64,000 bases of DNA from Acheta domesticus (lineage: Eukaryota; Arthropoda; Insecta; Orthoptera; Gryllidae): assembly GCA_031308135.1 (NCBI GenBank), contig JAHLJT010004567.1, positions 131,725,060 to 131,789,059 of the forward strand, given 5' to 3'. This document shows, piece by piece, positions 1 to 12,594 of this stretch (the stretch's first letter is position 1; each line of letters starts with the position of its first letter). The translations under genes and the position numbers were made by a program. The notes under the pieces are model-generated. The model did not search any database and was not told the origin of the DNA. It saw only the letters and a program-made list of their open reading frames with translations.

Positions 1-283
1 ACAATTTTTTTAAAAAAATTTGTAGATGTTTGTAAGAAAATGGCGTTTATGCACAGCTAAAAATGCAAAATGTGAAAGCTGTTTTTTACCAAACATTTTT
101 CAATTTTCAAAAACTTCATTTAAAGTCATTTAAAGCACTTACACTAACAAACATGTTAATGTTTACAAATTGCTAGTAATGTGCATAATAAAGATGTGAC
201 AAATCTTTAAAAAATTACATTTGTGTAATTTTTGAAAAAAATCCAAAATGAACTTTACGTCATTTTAAAAAGTGCAATTAGCA

Positions 284-1090
284 CTATCCGTTGCCTATTT
301 TTAAAATCTCAAGGCTTTGACTCAAACCACATCGACCGGCGAATATCCATTTTGGAAGACATTGTACCTGTGATTTAGGTGCTAGTAGTGTCCACAGACG
401 GACGGACGGACAGACGACGGGCTGACAGACGGACGTTTTCCTTTCAATTGTTTTTTTCGGAATCAAGAACCCACAAAAGGGGATTCTGGCTACACCACGT
501 GAGATTTTTTCCCCTTAATTTAGAGACTGTTTTTATCCACTTTTTCCTTATCAGTGCCGGGCAGTGAGTTTTTTTCCACCGAAATTCGCAGTTTTTCGCG
601 CAGCATTACATAACTTTCCCTATACAACGTATTACTCTATATATACGTATGTATACCAAAAGTAAAAATTGGCTATATTCCACGCAAAATTACGTGGGAA
701 ACTCAAATTTTCAAAAAATTGCACATGACCTTATCCCAAAATCTGTCTTTAAAGAACAGATGCATTTGAGGGAAAAATCTCCCTATTTTACTTGTAGGAG
801 ATCGAAAAAAGTTTGAGCTTTGAGGTCTACACTGTCTCTATCGGAAAACAAAATTTAATCAAAAAATTTGGGGCCGTTTTTTTTTAATTTTGAAAATGTC
901 TCAGGGACTTTATGTAAAGTACCCCCAAAATTTAAACATCACTTTTTTTTAATTCAAGGGACTGCGGCATCATTAAGATTTATTGGGGAATATCAATTTT
1001 GGGGAAAAATGGCTGAACGGATCAGCCGCTAGTATTGTTCAGACAGACGGACGGACGGCAAATTATGTTCTATATGAAGTGAAATTTGAC
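284..1090 (+). repeat. Tandem copies of a dispersed repeat with GACGGACGG runs
   Basis: Two degenerate copies lie head to tail, about 1-600 and 640-1090. Each ends in a polypurine-like run of CAGACGGACGGACGG units (391-440 and 1040-1065) preceded by a conserved block, 'ggctgaacgg..cagccgctag', best seen at 1010-1035. The same block recurs at 15.48-16.09 kb, 31.31-31.58 kb (opposite strand) and 43.48-44.05 kb. No coding potential is visible. It looks like a non-autonomous DNA element; the terminal motif is described in the 43.48 kb entry. Confidence 0.6.
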
Positions 1091-2270
1091 AAATTTTTTA
1101 CAAAAAGATTTCTATAAGTTATTTACTTAGATTTATCCTTTTTCAAAGTTATAGGTTCGAAAATTTCATGTTTTAATTTATGATAATTCACAATGTTAGT
1201 TAATTATTTCACTTATGTAATGTTGTTAGAATACATTCAATTCACGGATGTAATTTTATTTTTGTTCCACATTTAGCAACAATCATTATTTGCATGTTTT
1301 ACAAAAAATGAACTTTTACATCTGATCAAATCTTATTTTGTGCAGTAAATCCGCGAGTATCGGATGTCATTATGTGAGATACTATTCCGGATAGGTAGAA
1401 CTCTTATAAGCAGACGTCTGTTTGATATCGATCGTGTATAAATCTTTTACTAAAATTTTACACTGACATCATATAAATGTCATAAAACAATATAAATTTA
1501 ATAAACACGTTTACCGTGTACATAGATGGACAACTAAAACTGAGGTTCAATAACAAATGAGAGACTCAGTGGTCGACGAGAAATTCTAATGGTTTATGGA
1601 TGATGGGAGAGTCGCTAATGGCATCGACTGTCTTACAATGAATTATACTGTTGCTTTCACTAATTCCCAATTCACACCCAATATCGTAGCATACTTCCAG
1701 TCTAATGTAGAAATATGATTTTGGTAAGAAATAAATGCTCATGTTTTTTGCGCAAAAAATGCAAATACAGATTATTTCTAAATGCTTAATAAAAACACAA
1801 TTACCTCCATGCATTGAACAAACATACAATGTCATTGTTGCAAAGGAGATAACTACAATAGTGACTTGTAAATAAAATCGTGAACTTTTCAAGCACTTTA
1901 AAAGCATTAATTCTAGGACAAAATCTTGTAGGAAATAATGTCTACTATAATTTCTTCAAGACCATAATTTAGAATTTATATTAATGGAGATGTAGGAGAA
2001 ACAGAAAAAACACCGTTGACTCTTTCCCCTCTTTGGACTTCCCCCACACTTCAGATTTTTAGTATGATGTCCGGTAGGTAGAACAATCTTGTCAAATTTC
2101 AAAACTTCGGGGATATTTTTCTCTCGATTTGTCTAATTTGTCTAAAACTAAAAATTAATTTCGAATATTTATCAGCCAGTATTTGAATCACGCTCTTTTG
2201 TCGTTTCTCATGCCCTCACACGATAAAACCTGGAAATACCTCCGAAACTAACAACATCTATGAGAAAAAC
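1091..2270. other. AT-rich stretch, no gene recognised
   Basis: The only long open frame (1566-1907, minus) has no recognisable domain and AT-driven composition. I see no repeat or RNA structure that I can support. Confidence 0.4.
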
Positions 2271-2279
2271 CTAAAACGA

Positions 2280-2550
2280 AATCAGTCTCATAGTTGTCTG
2301 CCAGCTTGCGCCACTGCCGCGATCGTCTTCTACGAATACACGTCTCCACCGGCAGATGGCAGCGCGGCAACAGCAGCAGAAGCTTAAGCACCGACTGCTG
2401 CACGAGACGCACGATCGATGGTTGCTTAGCAACCACTGCGGACTCCTATTGAGCCCGCAGCGCGATGCGATGCGCCTGACGCGGCGTCGCTGTTTGGGCG
2501 GGCTCCGACGCCGCGTGCGTCCAACGCGCGTGGGTGTAGCAATTTCTCCC
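2280..2550. promoter_or_regulatory. CpG-rich island with CTCF-like and X-box-like motifs
   Basis: A sharply GC- and CpG-rich block sits in AT-rich DNA. At 2349-2363 the sequence CCGGCAGATGGCAGC fits the CTCF core consensus CCASYAGRKGGCRSC at 14 of 15 positions. At 2420-2434 GGTTGCTTAGCAACC is a perfect inverted repeat fitting an RFX X-box with one-base spacing. I find no adjacent coding exon, although arginine-rich frames run through the island because of its composition. Both site calls are motif matches only. Confidence 0.45.
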
Positions 2551-3200
2551 TGCAACTTCATTAGGTATTTGTTCTTATATTTAAATCTTATGCAAGTTTG
2601 AATTCGTAATTCGAAATAAGGAGCAGAGAGGTCATAATGTGGAGAGATGGAACACAAGAATATTTTACAGAAAATAAATAAAACGATGTAAAAACTTTAG
2701 AGATTAATCTGATTGCCGCTGTAATATATGTAAATGATTCACTACACAAACTTATAAAATATATCTGGCAATTTTAGTGGATGAAACAGGTGCGGGTTCC
2801 TTTTTGTATAGCTGCATCTACGAGCAAGGAAGTTAGGTTGTTAATTTAATTTGTATTTGTACTCGGTGCTAATGGCGATCATCTCTTAGGAAAATATCTA
2901 TAAGAGAGGTCGTTATTTTTCTAATGTTTGTAGTTTATTTGATTATTCTCATGCCTATTAAAAAGGTGAAAAATGATTAAACAATATTAACTCCCGCCAT
3001 TGAGTACTTGACATAGACTTCGAATTACATCTAAAAAAAGGATTTAAAAGGAATATTTATTTTTAAATTTTACCTTCAAGAAGTCAAGACTTCTTTTATA
3101 GACGCATGGAAACATAAACGGTTTTTAAAGTTGTATAATAAAAGTTGATTGTAAAAGAACTGCAGGCGTTTACAAAATTGAGATAACATACTAAAAATCT

Positions 3201-3267
3201 TTGAATTCAAATGAACACACTCGGGATCGATACAAGTATCAATCCCGAGTACTGCATTTGAATTCAA
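3201..3267. repeat. Long near-perfect hairpin
   Basis: The outer arms TTGAATTCAAATG (3201-3213) and its complement (3255-3267) enclose inner arms 3219-3233 and 3236-3250, which pair at 14 of 15 positions around an AA loop. It lies directly before the long inverted repeat starting at 3290. It could be a miniature transposon end, a cruciform, or a small-RNA precursor. Confidence 0.6.
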
Positions 3268-3289
3268 GTACTTACTGTGTATACTTAAG

Positions 3290-4296
3290 AGTCCTGAAGC
3301 ATCACAGTAGTTCGCATAAAATCCGCTAGACGTCAGGCCAGTGGGACACGGTTTAGCTCGGCCGCGATCCCCCGAGCAAAATTCGCTCTGTCTTCAAAGC
3401 AGAGCATCTGATGCTCGGTACGAAGGGAACGACTCGAGTTAGTCTTGCGTAGGAAGGCAACAGGCAGTAGGTCGCAATGAGGCGATGTGTGTATATGAGC
3501 TAAAATACGGACGATGGCTGTATAATATAAAATAAGGAGATGTGGGCATGGAAAAACGGAACAATTTATGCTAATGTATGAAATAATGTGATAATTTGTT
3601 GGATAATTTGAATTAACGAAAGGACACGTGAGTAAATTCCGTGGTGGCGAAAAAAAATCGTAAAATAATTATGACAAATCATAAAAATGGATAGTGTTCG
3701 AGTAATCGAATGATATGCGCCTGAAGCAAGGAGAAACGCGTTTGGTACTAGTTCGCGCAGGACTCTGGGACAAATGAAGAGCGGGAAAGATGAACAAAGG
3801 CGAGACGATGCTTGGACTCGATGACGATCGGATGGGAGAATGTTGTTGCTAAGTTATCATTAAGTGAGGATACAAATTTTAGCTTAAAATTTTAACGCGA
3901 TAGATGTGAACGCGAATGGAGTGTTATAGATAAATAATGACTATTTAGATGAAACTTATCACGGGATTTCGGAAGTATGTGAAAATATCAGTGCGCGTGT
4001 AAAACATTTTTGTGTGGATTAAGCAGCAAGATGGAGATGAAACGAATTGGGAATGACGGTCAAGTATTATTATTTTCTCTATTAGCGAGGAGAATTTCAG
4101 ATTCCATGTAGAAAGATCAATAATTATATGCGTAAATATTGCATCGCCGAGATCTTGTTTACGCGGCCTATCGAACCCGCATAATAAAATTTGTATCTTG
4201 ACCGGACTACCTCTAACATTATTAGTATTTCAATATATAGATAATTAAAGGTAGCGAAAGAGAAAGAGAAAAGGACAGTCAGAACTCTATGCTTCA

Positions 4297-4339
<43 letters not shown>

Positions 4340-5172
4340 GTGTATTAAAAATTTAAACAGGAATATACTATTTCTAATGTTCTTTTGTTATATCATTCTG
4401 GATAAAGGATCATAATATCGTGCTGCTGCTTAAACGAAAGGGGAAAATATCTTCCGGGTATTACGTAACTATTTGGAACGTTTCTAAACAAATTAAAACA
4501 TTATTCAACAAATTTGTAAAAAATAATTGCAGTACGAACACAAAACGTCCGTTACAGATTACAAAAAGTATTAAGTTTAATTTACGGAAGTAAATAATAA
4601 TAATATTGCAATCATTTATTTTCACATTCCACTTTACTTTTCACCGTTACTTCTTTTCCAATATTTTAAAAACAAAAACGTGTCGCCCATAAACAGAAGT
4701 TTGCAAAATCATCGGAATTTTTTTTTCTTGTTTTCCCGCGAAAAAAAAGCTGTTCGTTTACATACAATTTCAAATCTGAAGAAATTCTTAAGATTTCAAA
4801 AACAATGTGTGAAGCCTCTTCCTCTTATCCTTATTCTTTTTAAATTTCTTCTCCTTCTTTTTAAATTTCTTCTTGTGTGATAGGGCGCTATCACCAGACG
4901 AATGTAAGCTTTCATGATCCTCTCAATTTGCTTTTGAAGCCACGGCACAATGTAAACGCGACTGATCGCATTGCCCTCCCGGACCCTCCCTTATTCGTCC
5001 TTGCAAAATCCCAGGCTCCAATACCTGGAAATCGCCATCGCCGCCGCCGCCGCGGGCCCGTGAACCAGCCTACCACGAGCGAGCGCAGGACGCTCGAGGG
5101 TAACGTATTCGAGGCTAAATGCTCGAGCGAGTACGAGCGAGGAAATGGCATGCCTTGCAGACCTTTAGTGTA
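3290..5172 (+). repeat. Long dispersed repeat, copy 1 (inverted partner at 14.03-15.09 kb)
   Basis: Aligned blocks shared with the inverted copy include 'gacgtc..gccagtgggaca' near 3335-3355, the 'gcagagcatctgatgctcgg' block near 3400-3418, the AAT microsatellite at 4297-4339, 'tgtgaagcctcttcctc' at 4807-4825, and 'ctcgagcgagtacgagcgag' near 5120-5140. Relative to the partner, this copy carries about 720 extra bases (roughly 3570-4290) and a short GC insert with a CCG run (about 4985-5065). No transposase is visible. Identity to the partner is moderate by eye, so the pair is not a recent duplication. Confidence 0.7.
4297..4339. repeat. (AAT)n microsatellite
   Basis: About 14 AAT units lie inside the long repeat. 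The inverted partner has AAT plus AAG units at the equivalent position (14743-14780), so the microsatellite predates the split of the copies and has since changed unit in one. Confidence 0.95.
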
Positions 5173-5179
5173 GACTATT

Positions 5180-8100
5180 GCCCGCTCTAATTGTTTCTAC
5201 GTCTACTTTCAAAGAGAAACGCAAGAGGGAAGGTTGTTATCCGATTAGAGCGACTTTCAATTGCATGATTCCTGAGAAATCGTCAGCCACTGTCTGCTAA
5301 ACCAATGAAATACGTACGTATCCGTTAAATGTTGCCTGTAGCAATAAAATAGACTTGTATTTGTGATCGGGCATATGAAAAGGGATAAAAAAGTTGAATG
5401 AACAAGAAACCCACATTTTTTGGACTCGAACATCGATTTCTGCTTTGTTGTTCAGGAATGTTGTCAGAGAATGGCCAGTTCACCTACTATTTTGCACTTT
5501 GGTATAGATTTTATAATGTCAGTCTCCGAACAACATCCCATGAACAATAAATCAGTAATGGTAAAGTGATCGTGAAATGCGGTGTATTAAAAATTCACTG
5601 TGTAGACAGACACTACTTTGACGCGGAAGTTCTGATATTATATTTGATGAGAATTTAGTAAATCCCAATCTATGAAGAATGTTAAGAAATTTAATTGTAA
5701 CGGTGTGCTGAATATGAGGTGAATCTTTTTGCAATACTCGTTAACTTGCAAATCGGTAAATTTCTCGTTACTTTGAAAAATGCCAAAACCAATTTTCGCC
5801 ATATATTGACATGTAAAACCTATACTATTCAGGAGAAACTAATACGCACGATCCCAGAAATATTTATGCGACTATAACTCGCAAAGGTGAAAATTGCAAT
5901 TGGTCTTAACCGACAAGAGATAGGGAAAGGAAAAGGTATTTCATTGCTTAAAATCATTACTTCCATTATATAATCGCGATCTTTCAAATCGTCTCAAAGA
6001 ATAATTATGAAGAGGGAGGCTGGTGGAGCAAGTAACCCAGGCCCCGGTATACTTGGACATCGCACAATTTTTCTCACAATTTTCTCATACAGAACAAAAA
6101 AACTTTGACTCAAAATAAGCACTCTAAGCTATTTATGTAGCGATAAAATTAATTCTGTTAATGAATTGTAGGAAGTGGACTCTGGTTTGATGTAGAAGAC
6201 CCCTGTGTATCTACTGCTATCGCTGGGCACCCCTGATTTTCTGTAATTCTAAATTTGTAGTTTTCAAGATTCAGTATTTATTAACTATTACATTGACAGA
6301 ATGTTGTGTCCTTCCTAGTGATTGTCAAATATTTATATTCTCTAACAGTTAAATTTCACGTAATGTAACAATGTTTCAGAGCTTTTATTTTCCTTTCTAA
6401 TGTTGTTCATAAAATCTAACCTAATACTACACTTAGACATTTTTTATTAAGATGACGAATAAATAAACATTTAAAGGTTTACTCTCAAAGTTGAATGAAA
6501 GATTGTCTCTTCGCAACTTCTTGATAATATGTTTTGAGATTCTCTAATTAAAAATAAACTGGGTTTGTTTTGAATGCATTAATAACTAGTCTTCAAATAT
6601 ATCTTATTGAATATTAATCCTGTAAATTAAAATGTGTTCTAAAACATAATGGGGTTTTAAGATGACGTTCGATCATTAAGTGTTACGACAAGTTAGTACT
6701 GAAACTAAAATAATTAAAAATTAATTTAAATAAAACGCATATCTCTAAAAAAACACCCATGTACTCTTTATGAGTAAATGTAAATTATTTTCTACATAAA
6801 CAATTAGTAAATATATTCAATATGGTGATTGTATATTGATCATACTGTTAGTTCTTTTAATTGCGAATCAAATTAATTTTTAAAAAAACTTTGATGAAGG
6901 TGCGTCTAATCTAGATATTAGCGAAAGCATGGCTTTACTTTTTTCTCTTTGCGTTCGAACGTGTTTCCCTTTAGTCTCATCACACAAAACGCAAAGCATA
7001 GCAGAAGCGTCGCACTCAAATTTTGTGGGTTTACATTTAAAACATTTCAATTGATTGGTAAGTCTTTCACTACATCTTAAAAGCTCGTATCTGCTCTCGC
7101 TGCTACTCTCCAATCTCTTTCACCAGTCGACATGCGTCAGGTGTAGAGATTGCATTCTTAATTAGCAAAGTAGTTCATATACTGAACTCGACAATGATCA
7201 TGAAATTGATAAAAAATGTTAAATTGATAAAAATAACGTCTGAAATAATTTCTTTTTTGTAACACACGTTTAACATTGCTAAATAAAGGAGCCTTTAAAA
7301 CATTCATACTCTCTCATTAATTTTTTATACAATCAAGGGAGAATTTTTAAATAAAATAATTTCAACCGGAATTATATGTAGCACCTGAAGGTATTCAATA
7401 CTCCCCTATATTTCCTTCTTTTAAGTACAAACTAACGAGTAAGAGAGTGAAGAGTATTAATTACAGATATCACTAGTTTTGCTAAATGAGGAAAATATTC
7501 CAATACGTAATTTGAACTTACCTTGCTAATAAACAGAAATGCGTAGAAACCAATGGCATTCTGAGACGAAATTTAAGCGATTCAAAGATATGTATCTCAA
7601 TGGAACGTAGAATCCAGAATTTTTTCGTAAGTAATATCACGAGAAGGCTTTCATATGATGTAATGATTTCATCTATGGCATAGAAACCCCGAAATTCCCA
7701 TAAATAGTTTTGAAGTAAATGTAAAACATTTATTAGACTATAGCAGGAAGCGGCCCAACTATACATGAGACTGTAGCTAAGCGCCAGCCTGTATATGAAT
7801 CGATAGTGGTAAAACAAAGAAATGACGCGCCGCGGAAAGTCATATTTGATAATTCTGAAAACCGCGAACAGAAATGGAGTCTGACTAAATTAGCAAATTA
7901 GAGATGAAATAAATGAAACATTTTGGTCTTTGTTTGGACGCGATCGGACGACAGGTTCGCTTAAATTTTGAATTGTATATATGGAGAAAAATTCACGTGA
8001 CAGACGTCAAACTACAATAACATAAGTGGCAAGATTTTATGAAGAACCTGATGTGGGCGACGAAAGGCGTTGCAAATCATCATTATTTAAAATTAACGAA

Positions 8101-9340
8101 TTATGGAATACTTAAAGATTTATAGAACGTCGAATTGTTTATTTTAAGAAATATTGCATGTTAATAATGTCAAAAACAATTGACGAAGCAGTGCATAATT
8201 TCGACATAGAAATTCATCATTTTCGGCATGTTAAGCGTTAGAAAAAGTATGTTTTGGCAATAAAACTAGGACATTGAGCATAAGCAGTAATAAAGAAACG
8301 TAGAGTCATGTCAAAATAACTAATATTTAAATTTTAGAAAAATTCCACGAAGCAACAATAGAGATGCAAGAATGGAATTCGCCGGCATGTAAAAACAGTA
8401 GGTAATAGCACGAAGTTACGTGGTGAATCGCCGCTGATTTCATGCCACTTTTGATGTCAGAGCTCGTGATGGCAACATTGAATTCATGTTAGACTGTTTT
8501 GAGATTTTTATGCAAATCGAACTTAGAACATTTTTATCGAGCAGTGCAGTGCTAATGGACATAGGACTTTATCATAAGAATAGATACTGACGCGGCAAAC
8601 ACTTAAAAAGGAAGAAGTTTATTTTGTTTGTGCTTCAAAAAAATTGCAGTCGCGAGTAATTAGAAATTTCGTGGAGGCTATGGTTTTTCTGGTGGAAGTT
8701 AGCGGATGCAGTGCTGGTGTGAGCTGATATGTCGGCCCGTGTAATTGGGCACGCAAACTGGTGACCGTGTTTGGGCAACGACACTGTGCCGGCTGCAGTC
8801 GACAAAGGGAAGTGCCCGCAGTTTGTTTTGCGTAGTATTCCCAAGTTAAAAATAAAAAAATTCTGTACAAGACCAAGAATGTTTAGACGAATTAATGTAA
8901 ACTTTTTGCAAATCAATTGAGAGAGATGCTGAGAAGTATTTTTAAAGCATTATGCCATGCGAGTTGTTGCTGAGCAAAGTGATACAAAAAAAATTTTTTA
9001 TTATTATTAAAATTGGTCAACGTACGTACGAAAAGAAATTTAGATAAATATTTTGCAAAAGAAAGGAATTCCTGCATAAGTTAATTAGAAGTCAGTTGGT
9101 TTTGTTATTGGAATTTGAAGTGTTATTGCAGCATATGTATTGTTTGACGTTGCCAAGCGGATGTGTATATATGAATCTTTGCATTGTTGTATTTTACATG
9201 TTGTATAGTGATCGGGTAAGGGCTTTACGAAAGCGAAAGAATTCCATGTTTTGAAAAGAAATAAATTAAAGGAGAACGGAATTTCCAAAGTTCTCCCCTT
9301 TTCTCCCAAAAAGATGTGTTATTATTTTTAATTAATAGAA
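5180..9340. other. Anonymous AT-rich region
   Basis: No exon or transposon domain could be identified with confidence. One minus-strand frame (6880-7113, 77 codons) encodes closely spaced cysteines (CFKC ... CVLC) that could suit a small zinc-binding peptide, but it has no recognised family and no convincing splice or promoter context. A slightly GC-richer patch at 8690-8830 has no assignable content. Confidence 0.35.
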
Positions 9341-9493
9341 GCCTGAGTATGCTGTAGTATTACGTGTAGTTTACAGGTAATTCCCGTAGGGGCCAGCCAC
9401 GACCTACGACCAACGAAATTTTCTGTAACCACATGATAAATAAATTGTAGTGATTTTTGGTGAAAGGGTAAGGAAAAGATTAAATAAATATAG

Positions 9494-9720
9494 TTGTTAC
9501 AGTGGTGCCCATAACGTGGGGACAGATGATGGTATAGATAAAATAAATATAAAGTGAAGTAGTAGTAAAAACGGTTGCAGTGGCGCCCATAACGTGGGGC
9601 CGGATGATTGATATGAATTAGATAAATATTAGTAGAAAACGGGTTGCAGTGACGCCCATAACGAGGTTGCGTGGCATCAATCGGTTACAGTGGCGCCCAT
9701 AACGTGAGGCGTGGCATTAA
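9494..9720 (+). repeat. Fourfold repeat of a retroelement leader/PBS-like motif
   Basis: Four copies of a motif close to GTTGCAGTGGCGCCCATAAC, followed by GTGGGG or a variant, start near 9495, 9574, 9641 and 9682. Spacers between them are AT-rich. TGG followed by a GC-rich stretch resembles the primer-binding site and leader just after a Ty3/gypsy 5' LTR, and a gag-like start follows at 9792. One copy would be expected; four are unusual. Confidence 0.65.
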
Positions 9721-9791
9721 ACTGCGTTTAATATTGCAGCGCCCAGTGTGAGAAAAAATTTAAATTGTCAAAGTAAAGGAATTCAGTAGCC

Positions 9792-10250
9792 ATGGAAACG
9801 CGTAGTAAGAAAACGCTAGGTGTTAGGAAACTGAACCCGAAACAATTTATGCTCGAGACGGGGGACGAGGAGCAAGGGATTTTGAACGAATTTGAAGTGG
9901 AAGGGGAGAGAAATGTGCGATTACTGCAACCAAGGAAGTAGTTGGCAGCCGATCGCAGTTGAAACTCCGGTAGGAGGCAGGCAGCAAATCGGAAGCCAAG
10001 CTTGGCGACGATTTTAGAATTTTTACAGCAGATGAATGCTAGACTGCAAAATAAGATCGAGGAGAACAACGTTAATTTGCAGAACAAATTAGAACAGAAC
10101 AGCGCTACCGACGAGGAAGCTGAGGGTTGTGATGGCGAACCGGAAGGCGGCGTGTACCACCGGAAAGCAGATATGGGTGGAACTCTGTGTGGGAGGAATG
10201 ACCGTGGAAGTGGCAGCGATAGTCGTCCGTGGACTTGTGCGTGACGTAAT
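9792..10250 (+). pseudogene. Ty3/gypsy gag and protease remnant
   Basis: An ATG in good context (CCATGG) at 9792 opens a gag-like frame beginning METRSKKTLG that stops after about 50 codons. A second frame (from 10002) holds a glutamine/asparagine-rich helical stretch consistent with gag. The frame from 10129 reads into a retropepsin-like segment containing VIIGMDALRAYYAVVD, which matches the C-terminal half of the gypsy aspartic protease. Most of gag, including any zinc knuckle, is absent, and frames change several times, so the copy is dead and internally deleted. Confidence 0.65.
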
Positions 10251-10890
10251 CATTGGGATGGATGCACTGAGGGCTTACTATGCCGTTGTCGACGTAGGTA
10301 CTAGGAAAGTGACGCTACGATCACAAGGTTGTATTGGGGGTGGCTCAGTGGTCGCTGAACATGATACAGCGGCAATCGGCGGAGACGAAATGCTGACCCA
10401 TATGGAAGAAGTCCTCCAGAACGTGGACACGGCTGTGGAAGGTGTCGTCGCCCAAGTGGGGCTGTCCAGAGAAGGTGCGCCAACTACTGTTGACATACGT
10501 CGGAATATTTCAAGAGTCATTGGAGGCCGGTGAAGAGTTATAGATTCGCTTTGGATACTACCCCGTTTCAACGAAGCAATACCCCATACCACAAGCGCAC
10601 AGGACGCAGGTGCGAGAACTAATTAGAGAAATAGAAGAAAGGGGAGTTATAAAGAGGGCAATAACTCCGTATGTGAGTCCGCTGGTTGTTGTCATTAAGA
10701 AGAACGGGAAGATACGCATTTGCTGGATGCTCGAAATCTGAACGCCGTAACTATTCCCGGTACGAAACGCCACCAGATTGTATACGAGCAGCTGAAAAAG
10801 TCGGCGAAACAAAGGAAGAAGGCCCAAGGGAGTTTCTGTCGGGGGGCGTACCGCGTGGGCGACAAGTGTTATTAAAATCGCCGCACTCGT
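10250..10890 (+). pseudogene. Ty3/gypsy pol remnant (protease end, RT start, possible integrase tail)
   Basis: After the protease segment, reading across frames from about 10590 gives a series typical of the N-terminus of gypsy reverse transcriptase: VRELIREIEERGVIKRAI, then YVSPLVVVIKKNGKIRIC, then a DARNLNAVTIP-like stretch. The catalytic YXDD region and RNase H are missing. The following bases (10770-10885) translate to a lysine-rich peptide resembling the end of integrase, but this last call is weak. The sequence then joins an R4/Dong fragment near 10890. Confidence 0.6.
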
Positions 10891-10892
10891 CG

Positions 10893-11032
10893 TCCGAGCC
10901 TTGTGCGGTGCCTGTAGCCGAGTAGAGATTCGGTCTCTTCAATAAATTGGACTGGACTTAGCAAGAAATTTGAATAATTGACCAAAAAAACAGGACATCA
11001 CTTAAAATGCATCATGTCGCCCACCCTTGAGT

Positions 11033-11077
<45 letters not shown>

Positions 11078-12172
11078 CTTTATGAGTCACGTAAGGAAGG
11101 AGGAAGGGGCCTCAGACAAATTGAATCCTCCTGGCACAATGCAATATTCGGGATGGAAAAGTATGTAATCCGTTGTCAAGATGATCCACTAATGGGCCAT
11201 GAAATGTGACCAAAGAATGGGAAACAGTGGCATTGTAAGTGTAGCAAGAAGCATTCCCAAAAAGACTATGCAGGACACGCAGAATAACAGGGACACTGAA
11301 CTTCTGATGCTATTTAACATGAAATGTGAGACACAAAAATGTTAAAGAAGTCATGGAGGGACAAACCCCTCCATGGACAATATCTAAAAAGAATGGTCAA
11401 GGTGCAGATCAATAAAGATCAATCATTTATGTGGCTTAAAAGGGGATGAATGAAGCCAGAATCGGAAGCACTTGTATTAGCTGACCAATATTACGCGTTG
11501 AGAACACGACATGATAAAGCGGTTCCCAAAATTTCCCAAGATGAAAAACGCCGCATTTGTCAGGAACACGTAGAAACCATTAATCTATGGTCTAATTCTA
11601 GCAAAGACCGAATACTTGAAAAGACACAACAGGGTATGTAGTAACCTCCACTGGCAGATCTGTACCGCCATGGAAGTTACAAACATTCACTAAAACCGGT
11701 GATGTCTATTGGGCTGTGTACAATTTTGTACGACAAACAAATTCAAACTGATTGCTCGATTGCAGCAAAAAAACGGACATTGTTATCCGGGATTTGGAGA
11801 AAAAAATCGTGTCTACTCGTATATGTTGCTGTGCCATGCGATCGAAACGTCGTAACCAAGGAGGCAGAGAAATGTCTTAAACACAAGAGTTTGAAAATCT
11901 AGATCAGCCTAATTTGAAGCGTAAAAGCATAGGTCGTCCCGATATTTATCAGAACTCTGAGATTTGTTCCGCAAAATTTGTGTAAGAACTTGGAAAAACT
12001 TCAGACTGTGAAGTGCAAGAAATTGCTTTATTTGGAACCCACATTTTGCGAAAAGTATTGGCACAGATAGTCACCGATAGTCCCTAGATCTGCTCCTTAA
12101 GAAGCTGGTTGCAACCTGGAGTAAACTTGTAATCAACTGACCCATAACATCTTTGAGTTGTGAATTATAATA
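10893..12172 (+). pseudogene. 5'-truncated R4/Dong-type retrotransposon copy
   Basis: This is a plus-strand relative of the intact element at 54.15-58.33 kb, aligning from its AVPVAE block (about residue 815) to its 3' end. Shared blocks include HHVAHP (near 11010), GGRGLRQIE (near 11105), the CRICQEHVET zinc motif (near 11550) and the endonuclease-like end. The nucleotide match continues through the 3' UTR ('ctagatctgctcctta', 'ggttgcaacctgg') and finishes at a short TAA-rich end near 12165-12172. It has many frameshifts and stops, an internal (AT)n expansion at 11037-11073, and a gap in the zinc-motif region. It is clearly older than the 54 kb copy. Confidence 0.85.
11037..11073. repeat. 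(AT)n microsatellite
   Basis: About 18 AT units replace a short segment of the R4/Dong fragment (equivalent to codons just before LYVPRKEGG). The expansion arose inside the element after insertion. Confidence 0.95.
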
Positions 12173-12590
12173 ATACATTTTAGTTTATTATTATGTTTAG
12201 AATAATATTCCTCAAAGATAAATGCTTTCTAGTCAACAAAGACTTTCCATTCTGTTGGTTTAGTTTGCAGGACCATTAGTACCAACTCTTTCAGGTTGTT
12301 CCCGCAAACGCAAAGCAAACGCTTTTCGAATAGCAATAGAAATTGCGATTTGTTACAGTAAAAGACTCGTTTAGACGTGTGATTATTTTAGGTTCTTATC
12401 AACATTTTGCTTGTTTAAAAACTGGTGTGGGTGTATAAGGTGATTGATGAATGTGTTTAATGATAACATGTGTGAAGCGAAGCGAGTGCAAGGACGAGGG
12501 CATGAATCCGTTCGCGTGTATGCACGACCGTAGTAGGATCATGGGATGTTAGCGCAAGGTTGGTAACTGCGTGAGAAGGCCAGGCTCTGA
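12173..12590. other. Spacer between element fragments
   Basis: Nothing recognisable apart from a GC-richer patch at 12475-12600, which may be flanking transposon sequence. Confidence 0.3.
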
Positions 12591-12594
12591 GCAC

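Noticed and set aside
2271..2657. Arginine-rich frame of 128 codons in the CpG island
   Set aside because: Composition follows the GC-rich island, all frames there are open, and there is no family or splice support.
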